A stretch of 64,000 nt of DNA from positions 6,210,001 to 6,274,000 of the forward strand of contig NZ_CP045496.1 of assembly GCF_015500075.1 (NCBI RefSeq), given 5' to 3'. The first letter of the stretch is position 1. The number at the start of each line of letters is the position of its first letter. The position numbers and the translations under genes were made by a program. Of this stretch, positions 7,174-16,501 are shown piece after piece. A model generated the notes under the pieces. The model searched no databases and was not told where the DNA came from. It saw only the letters and a program-made list of their open reading frames with translations. Source of the stretch: Mesorhizobium sp. INR15 (lineage in GTDB: Bacteria; Pseudomonadota; Alphaproteobacteria; Rhizobiales; Rhizobiaceae).

Positions 7174-8281
7174 GTAAAAACAAAGAGATAGAGCGGTTCG
7201 GCGTTTCCGTTAAACGCTGAGACGCTTTAGCCCATCGGGGCCAAGCCTCGTCGAGCGGCAGCGTGAGAGCGAAAAGAAACAACGTCGATCCGACGTATCG
7301 GACTCTGAAGCAGATCAGTTCTTACGTCGCTGGCGTAGTAGCGTTACAAAGCCAACATCAAAGGATTACGATGCAAAGGTCTGACCAGGCCCGGAACTGG
7401 TCAATCTGCATCGGACAATACGGGCACGTCCCAACTGACCAGTGTCAGGACCTTCGCAGGATTTGCGATCAGCGTGAACCCATGGTGAGGGGCATCTAAC
7501 TCGATGGACCAACTTTCACCGCCAACATAGCCACGGGAAAGATCCTCTCACTTTCCCTTCAAACGCCGGGATGGCGGTAAGGTCACCGGCCTCGCGATTG
7601 CGAGCGATGGCCATCAACAATTTGGGGCTCTTGACCCCTCCATTAGAGGGGTTCGAGTCCCCACCAAATGGTAGCCCAGAAAAATTCAGAAAAATCAATT
7701 ACTTACGAAAGCATTTTGGTGGGCCCGGAGGGCGAGCGAAGATCGTTGATTTTGTTGACTTTTTCGTGGGTCAAAATCATAGGCTGTCCCGTATCGTTCC
7801 GTATGATCCCGCCGCGAGTGCTTTCTGGTCGCTTCGAATCCGAAGGAGAGTCAGTGACTTCAGGAGATATGCGGACATCACTCGCGCTGTCAGTCTAGGT
7901 CTCACTGCGGCATCGATGCCCCCGAAAATTGTCAACGGGTGATGGGTGCCTGCGTGATAGGGTTTGCAATCCTCTTTTCCCTTTAAGCGGAAAGTGCGCG
8001 CATGCGACGATCTCAAGTGCAGTCGCTTCGTCTTTCACGTGCGGTAGACCTTCAGCACCGCAATCGAGCGCCTGTTGGATATAATAGGGAGCCGCGCTCG
8101 GCACTCGAACAAGCGTGAAACCGCTATCCGGCTACACCCAGCAACCCGGAAGGATCGACGCCGTAGGCAATATCGATCGACGGGCGAAATCCCCTCATCA
8201 CCGGCTGAAGGGTTTTCAATTGCCCCGCCTGAGCAAAGCTCATCAACTCCCGGCTTAAGATCGAACCTTTGTGGGGCGGGC
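7174..8281. other. Long non-coding interval with tRNA-end-like scraps
   Basis: No convincing gene is found in this 1.1 kb. It contains two pieces resembling tRNA ends. At 7619-7669 (plus strand) a GGGG-CTCTTGA-CCCC hairpin is followed by GGGG-TTCGAGT-CCCC, like an anticodon arm and a T arm. At 7717-7732 the sequence TGGTGGGCCCGGAGGG is the reverse complement of a typical tRNA 3' end terminating in CCA. Neither can be folded into a whole tRNA. Short open frames here have no recognisable similarity. The last about 200 bp form the leader of the MttB-like gene. Confidence 0.5.
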
Positions 8282-9802
8282 ATGCGAGCAACGGCCAGGG
8301 TGCGCAGGGTGCGCGACGGCAGACTGGAATTCTCGAAGGAGTGGCTACAACTGCGCAACCCACACGCGCCGATCTCCGTTCTGAACGAGGAACAGATCGA
8401 GCGCATTCATGATGCGTCAATGACCGTGCTCGAAGACGTCGGCATGCGCATTCAGGACGAAGAAGCGCGCAAGCTTTTTGCCGGCGCCGGCTTCACAGTT
8501 GATCATCCAACCGAGCGTGTGCATTTCGACCGCCAAGGCCTGCTTGAACTCGTCGCCAAGGCGCCGTCGATTGCAACGGTGCGCGGTCGCGATCCGCGCA
8601 AGAAGCTGTTCATGGGCGAAGGCCGCGTCGCCTTTACGGCGGTCAGCGGTCCGCCCTTTGTTTCCGATCTGGATCACGGTCGTCGGGCCGGCACGTTTCG
8701 CGATCAGGAAAACTTCCTGAAGATGACGCATATGACGGACGTACTGCAGATCGAGGGCGGCACCAGCGTCGAGGCGCAGGACCTGCCAGCGGATACCCGC
8801 TACCTGGATTTCTACCTGGCCTGCTGCAAGCTGTCCGACAAGCCATGGAAGCCGCTGACCATCGGCCGGCATCGCGCCCGCGACGCCATCGAGATGGCCA
8901 AGATCTGGTATGGCGAGGATGAAGAAAGCCTTGCCGCCAATCCGGTATTCTTCGTCAACACCAACACCAACACGCCGCTGGTGCTGGATGGCGAGATCGC
9001 GCAAGGCGTCATCGAGTATGCGCGGCTCGGACAGGTCGTCTGCGTCACGCCTTTCGGTCTTGCCGGTGCGATGGCCCCGGCCACGGTGGCTGGTGCGCTG
9101 GTCATGCAGAATGCCGAAACGCTCGCCTGCTGCGCGCTGACCCAGATCATCCGCCCAGGCTGCCCCTACATCTATGGTGGCTTCATCTGCAACGCCGACA
9201 TGAAAACCGGATCGCCGGCCTTCGGCACGCCCGAATTCACGCTTGGCGCGCAAGCCACCGGCCAGATGGCGCGCCGCTATGGCCTGCCGTGGCGCTCGTC
9301 CAACGTGAACGCATCGAATGCACCGGACGCGCAGGCGGCCTACGAGTCCATGATGTCGCTTTGGGGCGCGCTGACAGGCCATGCCAGTGTCTTCAACCAT
9401 GGTGCCGGGTGGTTGGAAGGTGGGCTCGTCGGCTCCTACGAGAAATTCATCCTCGACATCGAGATGGTGCGGATGATGTGCGCCTGGATGACGCCGCTCA
9501 CCGTGAATGACGACACGATCGGCCTCGACTCGATCAAGGAGGTCGGACCTGGCGGCCATTTCTTCGGCACCGCGCATACGCTCGCCCGTTATGAGAACGC
9601 CTTCTACAAGCCGCTGGTTTCCGACTGGTCGAATTTCGAGAACTGGCAGGACAAGGGCAGCCCGGACGCGGCGCGGCGCGCCAACGGCATCTGGAAGCAG
9701 ATGGTGAACGAATACGAGGCGCCGCCCATCGATCCATCGGTGATCGAGGAACTCGAGGACTATGTCGCGCGGCGCAAGATCGAGCTCGAAGCCCTGCGCT
9801 AG
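8282..9802 (+). CDS. Trimethylamine methyltransferase (MttB) family protein, non-pyrrolysine type
   Basis: This protein has 506 residues from the chosen ATG, which follows a GGGGCGGG tract; an in-frame ATG at 8075 would add 69 low-complexity residues and is less likely. The MttB family covers corrinoid-dependent methyltransferases that demethylate trimethylamine, glycine betaine, proline betaine or carnitine. There is no in-frame amber codon, so this is a non-pyrrolysine member like MtgB. Recognisable segments include LNEEQIERIHDAS, VFFVNTNTNTPLVLD, YGGFICNADMKTGSPAFGTP and ASVFNHGAGWLEGG. The next gene is a dimethylglycine dehydrogenase-like protein, which points to N-methyl compound breakdown. 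No corrinoid protein or RamA-like activator is seen in the window. Confidence 0.8.
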   Translation: MRATARVRRVRDGRLEFSKEWLQLRNPHAPISVLNEEQIERIHDASMTVLEDVGMRIQDEEARKLFAGAGFTVDHPTERVHFDRQGLLELVAKAPSIATVRGRDPRKKLFMGEGRVAFTAVSGPPFVSDLDHGRRAGTFRDQENFLKMTHMTDVLQIEGGTSVEAQDLPADTRYLDFYLACCKLSDKPWKPLTIGRHRARDAIEMAKIWYGEDEESLAANPVFFVNTNTNTPLVLDGEIAQGVIEYARLGQVVCVTPFGLAGAMAPATVAGALVMQNAETLACCALTQIIRPGCPYIYGGFICNADMKTGSPAFGTPEFTLGAQATGQMARRYGLPWRSSNVNASNAPDAQAAYESMMSLWGALTGHASVFNHGAGWLEGGLVGSYEKFILDIEMVRMMCAWMTPLTVNDDTIGLDSIKEVGPGGHFFGTAHTLARYENAFYKPLVSDWSNFENWQDKGSPDAARRANGIWKQMVNEYEAPPIDPSVIEELEDYVARRKIELEALR

Positions 9803-9854
9803 ATGCTTGCTTCCTCGCGCTCCTTGAAAATCAAACAGATGGATCTCTGACGGA

Positions 9855-12272
9855 ATGGATACACATGCCCGCGTGGTGGTGATCGGCGGTGGGATAACCG
9901 GCTGCGCCATCCTCTATCATCTTGCCAAAAAGGGTTGGAAGGATGTCGTGCTGCTGGAGCGCTCGGAACTGACATCCGGTTCGACCTGGCATGCGGCCGG
10001 CAATCTGTTTTCCCTAACGCGGCCTTCCAACGCCCAGCGGCTGCAGGTCTACACGATCAACCTCTATCCGGAAATCGAGCGAGAGAGCGGGCAGCCTGTC
10101 GGCTACCATCCGACCGGCGGCATGCATCTGGCGGCGTCCGACGACGAGGTGACGACGCTTGCCATTGCCCGTGCGCGGGCCCGCCGCAACGGTGTCGAGG
10201 CCGAATGGATCACCTTCGACGAAGCAAGAGATCGTGCGCCGGTCCTTGATACGAAGAGCCTCAAGGCGGTGCTGTGGGAGCCGATCAAGGGCCATGTCGA
10301 TCCGTCGTCAGCGACCAATGCCTTTGCCGCGGCGGCGCGCAAGCTCGGCGCCAAAATCCACCGCCACACACCGGTAACCGCTACGACGCCGCGCACCGAT
10401 GGCGGCTGGGATGTCGAGACGCCGGGCGGCACCATCCATGCCGATGTCGTCGTCAATGCCGCTGGCCTTTGGGCGCGCGAGGTCGCGGCGCTGGCCGGCA
10501 TCAAGTTGCCGCTGCTGCCGGTGGAACATCATTACCTGATCACCGAGGCGATCCCCGAAATCGAGGCGATGGACCACGAACTGCCGACGATCGGCGAGAG
10601 CGAGGCCGGCTATTATTCGCGGCAGGAGGGCAAGGGCATTCTGCTCGGCGCCTATGAGGCCACCTGCCATCACTGGTCGTTCGACGGCACACCACTCGAT
10701 TTCGGCCACGAGCTCCTGCCCAACGACCTGTCGCGGATGGATCGCAACTTTGAAGTGGCGATGGACCGCATGCCGTGTCTTGGCGAGGCCGGCATCAAGC
10801 GCGTCATCAACGGGCCGATGATGTTCTCGCCCGACCTCGGCCCCCTGCTCGGGCCGCATCCGGAGCTGGGGAATTATTTCTGCGCCTGCGGCGTCATGAG
10901 CGGCCTGAACCAGGGCGCCGGCATCGGCAAGGTGATTTCGGAATGGATCGTCGACGGCGAGCCTGAGATGGACGTGAACTTCTGGGACGTTGCGCGCTTC
11001 GGGCGCTGGGCCGGCAAGCGCTTCACCTTCGAGCGAACCAAATATTATTACGAGAACCGCCAGGAGCGTCCCTATCCGCATCTCGAATGCGCCGCTGGCC
11101 GGCCGGTCCGGACCTTCCCCGCCTATGCCGCGCAGAAGGCGAAGGGGGCGGTTTTCGGCTTCAACAATGGCTGGGAACAGCCGCTGTGGTTTGCGCGGCC
11201 TGGCGACGAAAAGCGCGACATGTTCGGCTATGCCCGCCAGAACTGGTGGAAAACGGTTGGCGAGGAGTGCCGTGCTGTGCGTACCGCCGCAGGGCTCTTC
11301 GAGATATCGACATTTGCCAAATACCGCATTTCCGGAGATGCCGCCCAAGCGTGGCTGAGCCGGATTCTCGGGGGACGAATTCCCCGAGAACCCGGCGTGG
11401 TTGCGCTGTCGCCGATGCTTTCCAAGAAAGGCCGTCTGATCGGCGATCTGACCGTATCGAGGCTCGACGACGAGAGCTTTCTCCTGCTCGGTGCAGGAAC
11501 GATGCAGGGTCAGCATATGCGCTGGTTCTCCGAGCACGCACAGCCAGATGCCGTGATCGAAAACCAATCGGACACCTGGGCCGGTCTGATGCTCGCCGGA
11601 CCCAATGCCCGCAAGATCCTGGCCAAGGTGACGCAAGAGGACGTATCGAACGCGGCCTTTCCGTTCCTGCGGGTCAAGCGCTTGGAACTTGAAGGCGCGA
11701 CCGACGCTATCGTGCTGCGGGTCTCGTTCTCCGGCGAACTCGGCTACGAAATCTATGCGCCTGCCATGTATCAGGCCGGCCTTTACGAAGCGCTGCTCCG
11801 TGCCGGCGCCGATCTCGGCCTGGTGCCCGCCGGCAGCAGAGCGCTGGCCAGCTTGCGCATCGAGAAAGCCTTCAAAAGCTGGGGGCTCGATCTCGCTCCA
11901 GACTATACGGTCATGGAAACAGGCATGGACCGTTTCGTCGACTGGAAGCGCAGTGGCTTCATTGGTGAGGAAGCCGCGCGCGGGCATCGCGAGCAAGGTG
12001 CGTCGGAGCACTTCGTCACCATGGTCGTCGATGCCGACGATGCCGACTGCTCAGGAGGCGAAGCGATCTTTCGCGATGGGGAATATGTCGGCTACGTGAC
12101 CTCCGGCGCCTATGGCTATTGCGTCGGCGAGAGCCTCGCGCTCGGCTATATCCGTCGGCACGCATTCGAGGCGGATGCCAGGGTTGAGATCGAAATCAAC
12201 GGAAAGCATCTGCCTGCCAAGATCACAGAGGGTGCGCGTTTCGATCCAACCGGCGCCCGGATGCGGGGCTGA
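9855..12272 (+). CDS. Dimethylglycine/sarcosine dehydrogenase-like FAD oxidoreductase with GcvT domain
   Basis: This 805-residue two-part enzyme has an N-terminal FAD domain beginning VVVIGGGITGCAILYHLAKK, with SGSTWHAAGN near residue 46, where the histidine matches the covalent flavin attachment site of dimethylglycine dehydrogenase. The C-terminal half, from about residue 430, is a GcvT/aminomethyltransferase fold (GLFEISTFAKYRI, FSGELGYEIYAP, KSGFIGEEAA-like segments) that would pass the released one-carbon unit to tetrahydrofolate. The family oxidatively removes N-methyl groups. Length and domain order are normal. The start lies 52 bp after the MttB-like gene. Dimethylglycine, sarcosine or a related methylated amino acid are all possible substrates. 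Confidence 0.88.
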   Translation: MDTHARVVVIGGGITGCAILYHLAKKGWKDVVLLERSELTSGSTWHAAGNLFSLTRPSNAQRLQVYTINLYPEIERESGQPVGYHPTGGMHLAASDDEVTTLAIARARARRNGVEAEWITFDEARDRAPVLDTKSLKAVLWEPIKGHVDPSSATNAFAAAARKLGAKIHRHTPVTATTPRTDGGWDVETPGGTIHADVVVNAAGLWAREVAALAGIKLPLLPVEHHYLITEAIPEIEAMDHELPTIGESEAGYYSRQEGKGILLGAYEATCHHWSFDGTPLDFGHELLPNDLSRMDRNFEVAMDRMPCLGEAGIKRVINGPMMFSPDLGPLLGPHPELGNYFCACGVMSGLNQGAGIGKVISEWIVDGEPEMDVNFWDVARFGRWAGKRFTFERTKYYYENRQERPYPHLECAAGRPVRTFPAYAAQKAKGAVFGFNNGWEQPLWFARPGDEKRDMFGYARQNWWKTVGEECRAVRTAAGLFEISTFAKYRISGDAAQAWLSRILGGRIPREPGVVALSPMLSKKGRLIGDLTVSRLDDESFLLLGAGTMQGQHMRWFSEHAQPDAVIENQSDTWAGLMLAGPNARKILAKVTQEDVSNAAFPFLRVKRLELEGATDAIVLRVSFSGELGYEIYAPAMYQAGLYEALLRAGADLGLVPAGSRALASLRIEKAFKSWGLDLAPDYTVMETGMDRFVDWKRSGFIGEEAARGHREQGASEHFVTMVVDADDADCSGGEAIFRDGEYVGYVTSGAYGYCVGESLALGYIRRHAFEADARVEIEINGKHLPAKITEGARFDPTGARMRG

Positions 12273-12419
12273 GATGGCGCTCCCGAGCCGCGACTTCGAC
12301 GCGCGATTTGTCGATCGTCTTCGCACAGTGCTCGGCGTTTGAGGGACGTGCGTCCGCACGGCCAACGGGTGAAGGGCGCCCTACGGGGCTAGCTCCGAAA
12401 GAGATTGGAGAGGCTGTAA

Positions 12420-13670
12420 ATGATCACCAGCAGTGTCCTCGGCCGGTTTCGGCCATCGCCTATTGCCGGCATATTTTCAACCGTTGAAAGCTTGCGACGC
12501 GAAGGCCGCGATCTTCTGGATTTTTCGATCGGTGAGCCCGATTTCGATACGCCCTCCCACATTCGCGAGGCTGGCCAAGCTGCTATAGAACGGGGGCAGA
12601 CGCGTTACACGCCGGTGGACGGCAGCATAGGCCTGAAAGTAGCGATCCGTAGAAAGTTCCTCGTCGAAAACGGCCTGGACTATCCGATCGATCATATTGT
12701 TGCCGGCATGGGGGCCAAGCCGTTGATCGCCTCAGCTGTGCAGGCGGTTCTGTCTCCTGGCGACGAAGCAATTGTCTCGACACCATGCTGGCCTTCACAC
12801 GTCGGCATGATCGAATTGGCGGGTGGACAAGCCATCAAGGTCGGAACCAGTATCAACAGCGGATTCAAGATGACGGCTTCGCAGCTTGATGACGCCATCA
12901 ATCCGAGGACCCGGCTAGTGATTCTTTGCTCGCCGTCGAACCCGACAGGCGCGGTTTACAGCGAGACAGAGTTGCGTGAGTTGGCCAAAGTACTGCTTCG
13001 CCACCCCCAGGTCGCCGTTCTCTCGGATGACCTTTACGAGCATATTCTTTTCGACGGTACGCCCTTTCACACGATCGCCGCGATCGAACCGAAACTGTTC
13101 AATCGCACCATGACCGTCAATGGACTGTCCAAGGCCTATGCAATGACGGGTTGGCGTATCGGATTCGCCGGAGGCCCGCTCGCATGGGTCAATGGCGTTC
13201 GTCAGATTTATAGCCAATGTAGCGGCGGCCTCTGCTCGATCAGCCAGGCGGCTGCTATCGCCGCGCTGGAAGGGCCCAAAGACTTCCTTGCCGATCGGGC
13301 AGCGCGCTACCAAAGCCGGCGCGACCTCGCCTTGCAACGCCTTGAGTCAGCAAATGGATTGAGACTTGTGAAGCCGCAGGGGGCATTTTACCTGATGCCT
13401 GAGTGCAGTGGGCTTATTGGGACAAGGCGACCCAACGGCGAGACGATCACTTCGTCTGGCGACTTCGCCCGTTACCTCCTGGAGGATTGGAGTGTCGTGG
13501 TTGTGCCGGGCGAAGGGTTCGAATGCGGCCCATATTTTCGCATCTCGATCGCGACTTCCGAGGCAAATTTAACACTCGGGATGAGTCTAATCGCAGAGGC
13601 CAGTCGCGTTCTTGCCGAGACGACAGGGCAGGCAAAACAGCGGACGTTACAGGCATCATCGATGGGCTAA
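12420..13670 (+). CDS. Class I/II pyridoxal-phosphate aminotransferase
   Basis: This 416-residue fold-type I aminotransferase resembles the aspartate aminotransferase subgroup: DFSIGEPDFDTP near residue 38, RYTPVDG at 61, SPSNPTG near 163 with the PLP-contacting asparagine, DDLYEH near 203, and NGLSKAYAMTGWRIGF around 240, where the lysine would bind PLP. The C-terminal arginine motif appears as YFRISIA. It is separated from the dehydrogenase by 147 bp with a GAGAGGC tract before the ATG. It may transaminate the amino acid released by demethylation or supply a keto acid for the downstream TPP enzyme; both are inferences. Confidence 0.88.
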   Translation: MITSSVLGRFRPSPIAGIFSTVESLRREGRDLLDFSIGEPDFDTPSHIREAGQAAIERGQTRYTPVDGSIGLKVAIRRKFLVENGLDYPIDHIVAGMGAKPLIASAVQAVLSPGDEAIVSTPCWPSHVGMIELAGGQAIKVGTSINSGFKMTASQLDDAINPRTRLVILCSPSNPTGAVYSETELRELAKVLLRHPQVAVLSDDLYEHILFDGTPFHTIAAIEPKLFNRTMTVNGLSKAYAMTGWRIGFAGGPLAWVNGVRQIYSQCSGGLCSISQAAAIAALEGPKDFLADRAARYQSRRDLALQRLESANGLRLVKPQGAFYLMPECSGLIGTRRPNGETITSSGDFARYLLEDWSVVVVPGEGFECGPYFRISIATSEANLTLGMSLIAEASRVLAETTGQAKQRTLQASSMG

Positions 13671-13792
13671 GCTTGCTTGCCGCCCGGCACTTTCCTATCC
13701 GGCGTTCATTCCTTCCGCTATCCCCACAAAGCGCCTATGTATTCTGCAAAAGCGCCGCCGACGGTCGCGCCCGGTGGGTAGGAGTTGCAAAA

Positions 13793-14692
13793 ATGGCGAG
13801 GCGTTTACCTCCGTTTGCCGCGTTGCGGGCGTTCGAGGCGGCCGCTCGTGCCGGCAGCCTCGCCGACGCCGCTGAAGAGTTGCTGATTTCGAGCTCGGCT
13901 GTCAGCCACCAGATCAAGTCGCTGGAGACCTTCGTCAGCGCCAGGCTCTTTGTGCGCGAACAGACCGGCCTGAAGCTCACTGAAATCGGCGAAAAATATC
14001 TCGAGGGGCTGGGCGACGCCCTCGACCGGATCGAGGCCAGCACGCTGTCGGTGATGCAGAACACCAAGAACGGCGGCTTGACCATCCATCTTTTTCAATC
14101 GCTGGCGCAGATGTGGCTGATCCCGCACCTGGACGATTTCCTGTCGGCCAACCCTGAGATTTCGGTCAAGCTGATCACCAAGCCGGACGATATAGAATTC
14201 TCCGGTTCCAGCATCGACATCGACATCCACTATGCCATGAGGGCGCCTGAAGAACACACCTGCGAGAAGCTGATTGACGAGGTGATCGCGCCCGTCGTGT
14301 CGCCGGACTATCTGCGCCATAACGGCCCAATCGAGACGCCTGAGGATCTGCTCGGGCGGCGGCTGATCGGTTGCGATTACGTGCCGCATGAATGGGATTT
14401 CTGGTTTGAGAAGATGGGCGTGCAGGGCTCGAACCAGACGCCGAAACTGATGTTCGATTCCCGTTCGCACGCTTTGCTCGCCGCCAGTGAGGGCATGGGT
14501 GTGGCGATGAACCGGCGACCTTATGGTGATATTCTGTTGAAGCGAGGCTCGTTGATCGCACCCTTTGCCGGCGAGGTAAGAACCGGAGGCGCCTACTACT
14601 TCATCGCGCCCAAACGCTCGGCAGGGCTCGCTCGTGTCAAGCATTTCAAGGCATGGCTACTGTCGCTCTGCACTGGACTTCGAGCCGAATAA
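13793..14692 (+). CDS. LysR-family transcriptional regulator, GcvA-like
   Basis: This 299-residue regulator has an N-terminal winged helix: PPFAALRAFEAAARAGSLAD, then SSSAVSHQIKSLE as recognition helix near residues 30-42. A substrate-binding domain with SPDYL and GVAMNRRPY follows. The N-terminus is typical of the GcvA subgroup. The ATG was chosen over the upstream in-frame ATG at 13403 because it has a GGAG site and that earlier start overlaps the aminotransferase in another frame. Unusually for this family it is not divergent but lies within a run of same-strand genes. It probably controls the surrounding 8.3-19.7 kb block. Confidence 0.88.
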   Translation: MARRLPPFAALRAFEAAARAGSLADAAEELLISSSAVSHQIKSLETFVSARLFVREQTGLKLTEIGEKYLEGLGDALDRIEASTLSVMQNTKNGGLTIHLFQSLAQMWLIPHLDDFLSANPEISVKLITKPDDIEFSGSSIDIDIHYAMRAPEEHTCEKLIDEVIAPVVSPDYLRHNGPIETPEDLLGRRLIGCDYVPHEWDFWFEKMGVQGSNQTPKLMFDSRSHALLAASEGMGVAMNRRPYGDILLKRGSLIAPFAGEVRTGGAYYFIAPKRSAGLARVKHFKAWLLSLCTGLRAE

Positions 14693-14802
14693 GATGCCGT
14701 CGTTCGCGTTTGCCGCCGGACGAAATCAATTCATCGGCGCCGAAATTTTATTCGATTGAGACGCCGGGGACGCACCCCTAGGGTCCGCGAAAAGGCGGGA
14801 CA

Positions 14803-16482
14803 ATGGTGCGAAACGGCGGTCGAATTCTGATAAATGCGCTCCTGCAAAACGACTGCAAGGCCGTCTTCGGGGTGCCCGGCGAAAGCTATCTGCCGGCGCT
14901 TGACGCGCTGTGGGAAGACGCCAACTCCATCCGCTATGTCACCTGCCGCCATGAAGGCGGCGCCAGTTTCATGGCCGCCGCCCATGCCGACGCGACCGGC
15001 GAGCCCGGTGTGTGTTTCGTCACCCGTGGCCCCGGCGCTATGAATGCGTCGATCGGCCTGCACGCCGCCTATCAGGGATCGACGCCACTCATTCTTCTGG
15101 TCGGCCAGATCGCTTCCGCGCACCGCGACCGCGAGGCCTTCCAGGAACTCGACTATCGCCAGGTCTTCGGCCCGATGGCGAAATGGGTGGCGGAGGTCGA
15201 TCATCCCTCGCGCATTCCCGAATATGTCAACCGGGCGTGGCGAACCGCAATGTCCGGCCGGCCCGGCCCGGTGGTGCTGGTGTTGCCGGAAGATGTGCTG
15301 AAGGCGCAAAGCGACATCGCCGACCTGAAGCCGGTGATGCTGACGCCGGTCGCGCCGCTGGCGTCCGACATGGCTGACATCGAGCGGATGCTGGCGCGGT
15401 CTGAGCGGCCGCTGCTGCTGCTCGGCGGCGCCAACTGGACACGTGCCGGCCACGCCGCCATCATCGCCGCCGCCGAACGCCTTTCCGTCCCCGTCGCCGT
15501 CGGCTTTCGTCGGCAAGGCCTGTTTCCCAATGACCACCCGAACTACATCGGCAATCTCGGCTTCGGCGGCGCTCCGATGCCCAACGACATTTGCCGCGAA
15601 GCCGACCTGATCATCACTGTTGGCAGCCGGCTGGGTGACGGCACCACACTGAAGTTCTCCCTGATCACGCCGGTGCCGCACTGCACGCTTGTCCATGTGC
15701 ATCCAGGCGCTGAAGAGCTAGGCAGGCTCTATCAGGCCAATCTATTGGTGCAGTCCGACCCCAATGCCTTCGCTGCCGCCCTGGCCGCGCTGATACCGAA
15801 CAATGCAAGCACAAGACACGCCGCGACTTGTGCCTCGGCACGCCGCCGCTACGAAACAATGCTCGAGCTCGCTCCGCAGCCGGGACCGGTCGACATGGGG
15901 GCGGTGATGCGCTTTCTGAGCAAGCGGCTGCCGGCAGATGCCTTCATGACCACCGGCGCAGGCAATGCCTCGGACTGGCCCAACATCCATTTCAGCTACC
16001 GGCGTTTTCGCGGCGGGCTGGCGCCGGTGTGCGGCGCCATGGGATTTGGCGTGCCGGCGGCGGTTGCCGCCAAGGTCGCCGACCCCGACGCGCCCGCCAT
16101 CTACATTGGCGGCGACGGCGATTTCCTGATGAACGGCCAGGAATTCGCGACCGCGATCCAGTACAGCCTCGATCCGATCTTCATCATCGTCGACAACCAG
16201 TCCTACGGCACCATCCGCATGCATCAGGAACGGGCGTTTCCAGGCCGCAATTCCGGCACGGGGCTCACCAACCCGGACTTCGCCACCGTTGCGATCGGCT
16301 ATGGCGGCCATGGAGAAACGGTCGAGGCCACAGACGATTTCGCGCCCGCCTTCGAACGCGCCATGGCGAGCGGCAAGGCGGCGATCATCCATATCAAGGT
16401 CGGCCCCGACCATCTTGGGCCGAACATGACTGTGTCTGCCTTGAACAGCCGGCGCACCGTCAGGCAGCGGCTGTCGAATTGA
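14803..16482 (+). CDS. Thiamine diphosphate-dependent enzyme, acetolactate synthase large-subunit-like
   Basis: This 559-residue protein has the three-domain TPP fold. The catalytic glutamate lies in CRHEGGASFMA near residue 50, TRGPGAMN follows near 70, the middle domain spans about 190-320, and the TPP/Mg motif GGDGDFLMNGQEF near 435 continues to VDNQSYG. Family members include acetolactate synthase, glyoxylate carboligase, sulfoacetaldehyde acetyltransferase and decarboxylases. No small regulatory subunit gene is present, so a biosynthetic acetohydroxyacid synthase is unlikely. The MmgE/PrpD gene follows after 19 bp. The substrate is unknown; a keto acid or aldehyde from the methylated amino acid route is a guess. 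Confidence 0.85.
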   Translation: MVRNGGRILINALLQNDCKAVFGVPGESYLPALDALWEDANSIRYVTCRHEGGASFMAAAHADATGEPGVCFVTRGPGAMNASIGLHAAYQGSTPLILLVGQIASAHRDREAFQELDYRQVFGPMAKWVAEVDHPSRIPEYVNRAWRTAMSGRPGPVVLVLPEDVLKAQSDIADLKPVMLTPVAPLASDMADIERMLARSERPLLLLGGANWTRAGHAAIIAAAERLSVPVAVGFRRQGLFPNDHPNYIGNLGFGGAPMPNDICREADLIITVGSRLGDGTTLKFSLITPVPHCTLVHVHPGAEELGRLYQANLLVQSDPNAFAAALAALIPNNASTRHAATCASARRRYETMLELAPQPGPVDMGAVMRFLSKRLPADAFMTTGAGNASDWPNIHFSYRRFRGGLAPVCGAMGFGVPAAVAAKVADPDAPAIYIGGDGDFLMNGQEFATAIQYSLDPIFIIVDNQSYGTIRMHQERAFPGRNSGTGLTNPDFATVAIGYGGHGETVEATDDFAPAFERAMASGKAAIIHIKVGPDHLGPNMTVSALNSRRTVRQRLSN

Positions 16483-16501
16483 ACCTGCGAGAGGATACAG
16501 C

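Noticed and set aside
7619..7669. A complete tRNA gene
   Set aside because: Anticodon-like and T-like arms can be drawn, but no matching 5' acceptor strand or D arm is present at the right distance.
10308..12011. A 567-residue minus-strand open frame
   Set aside because: It is antisense to the clearly coding dimethylglycine dehydrogenase-like gene and has no recognisable domain.
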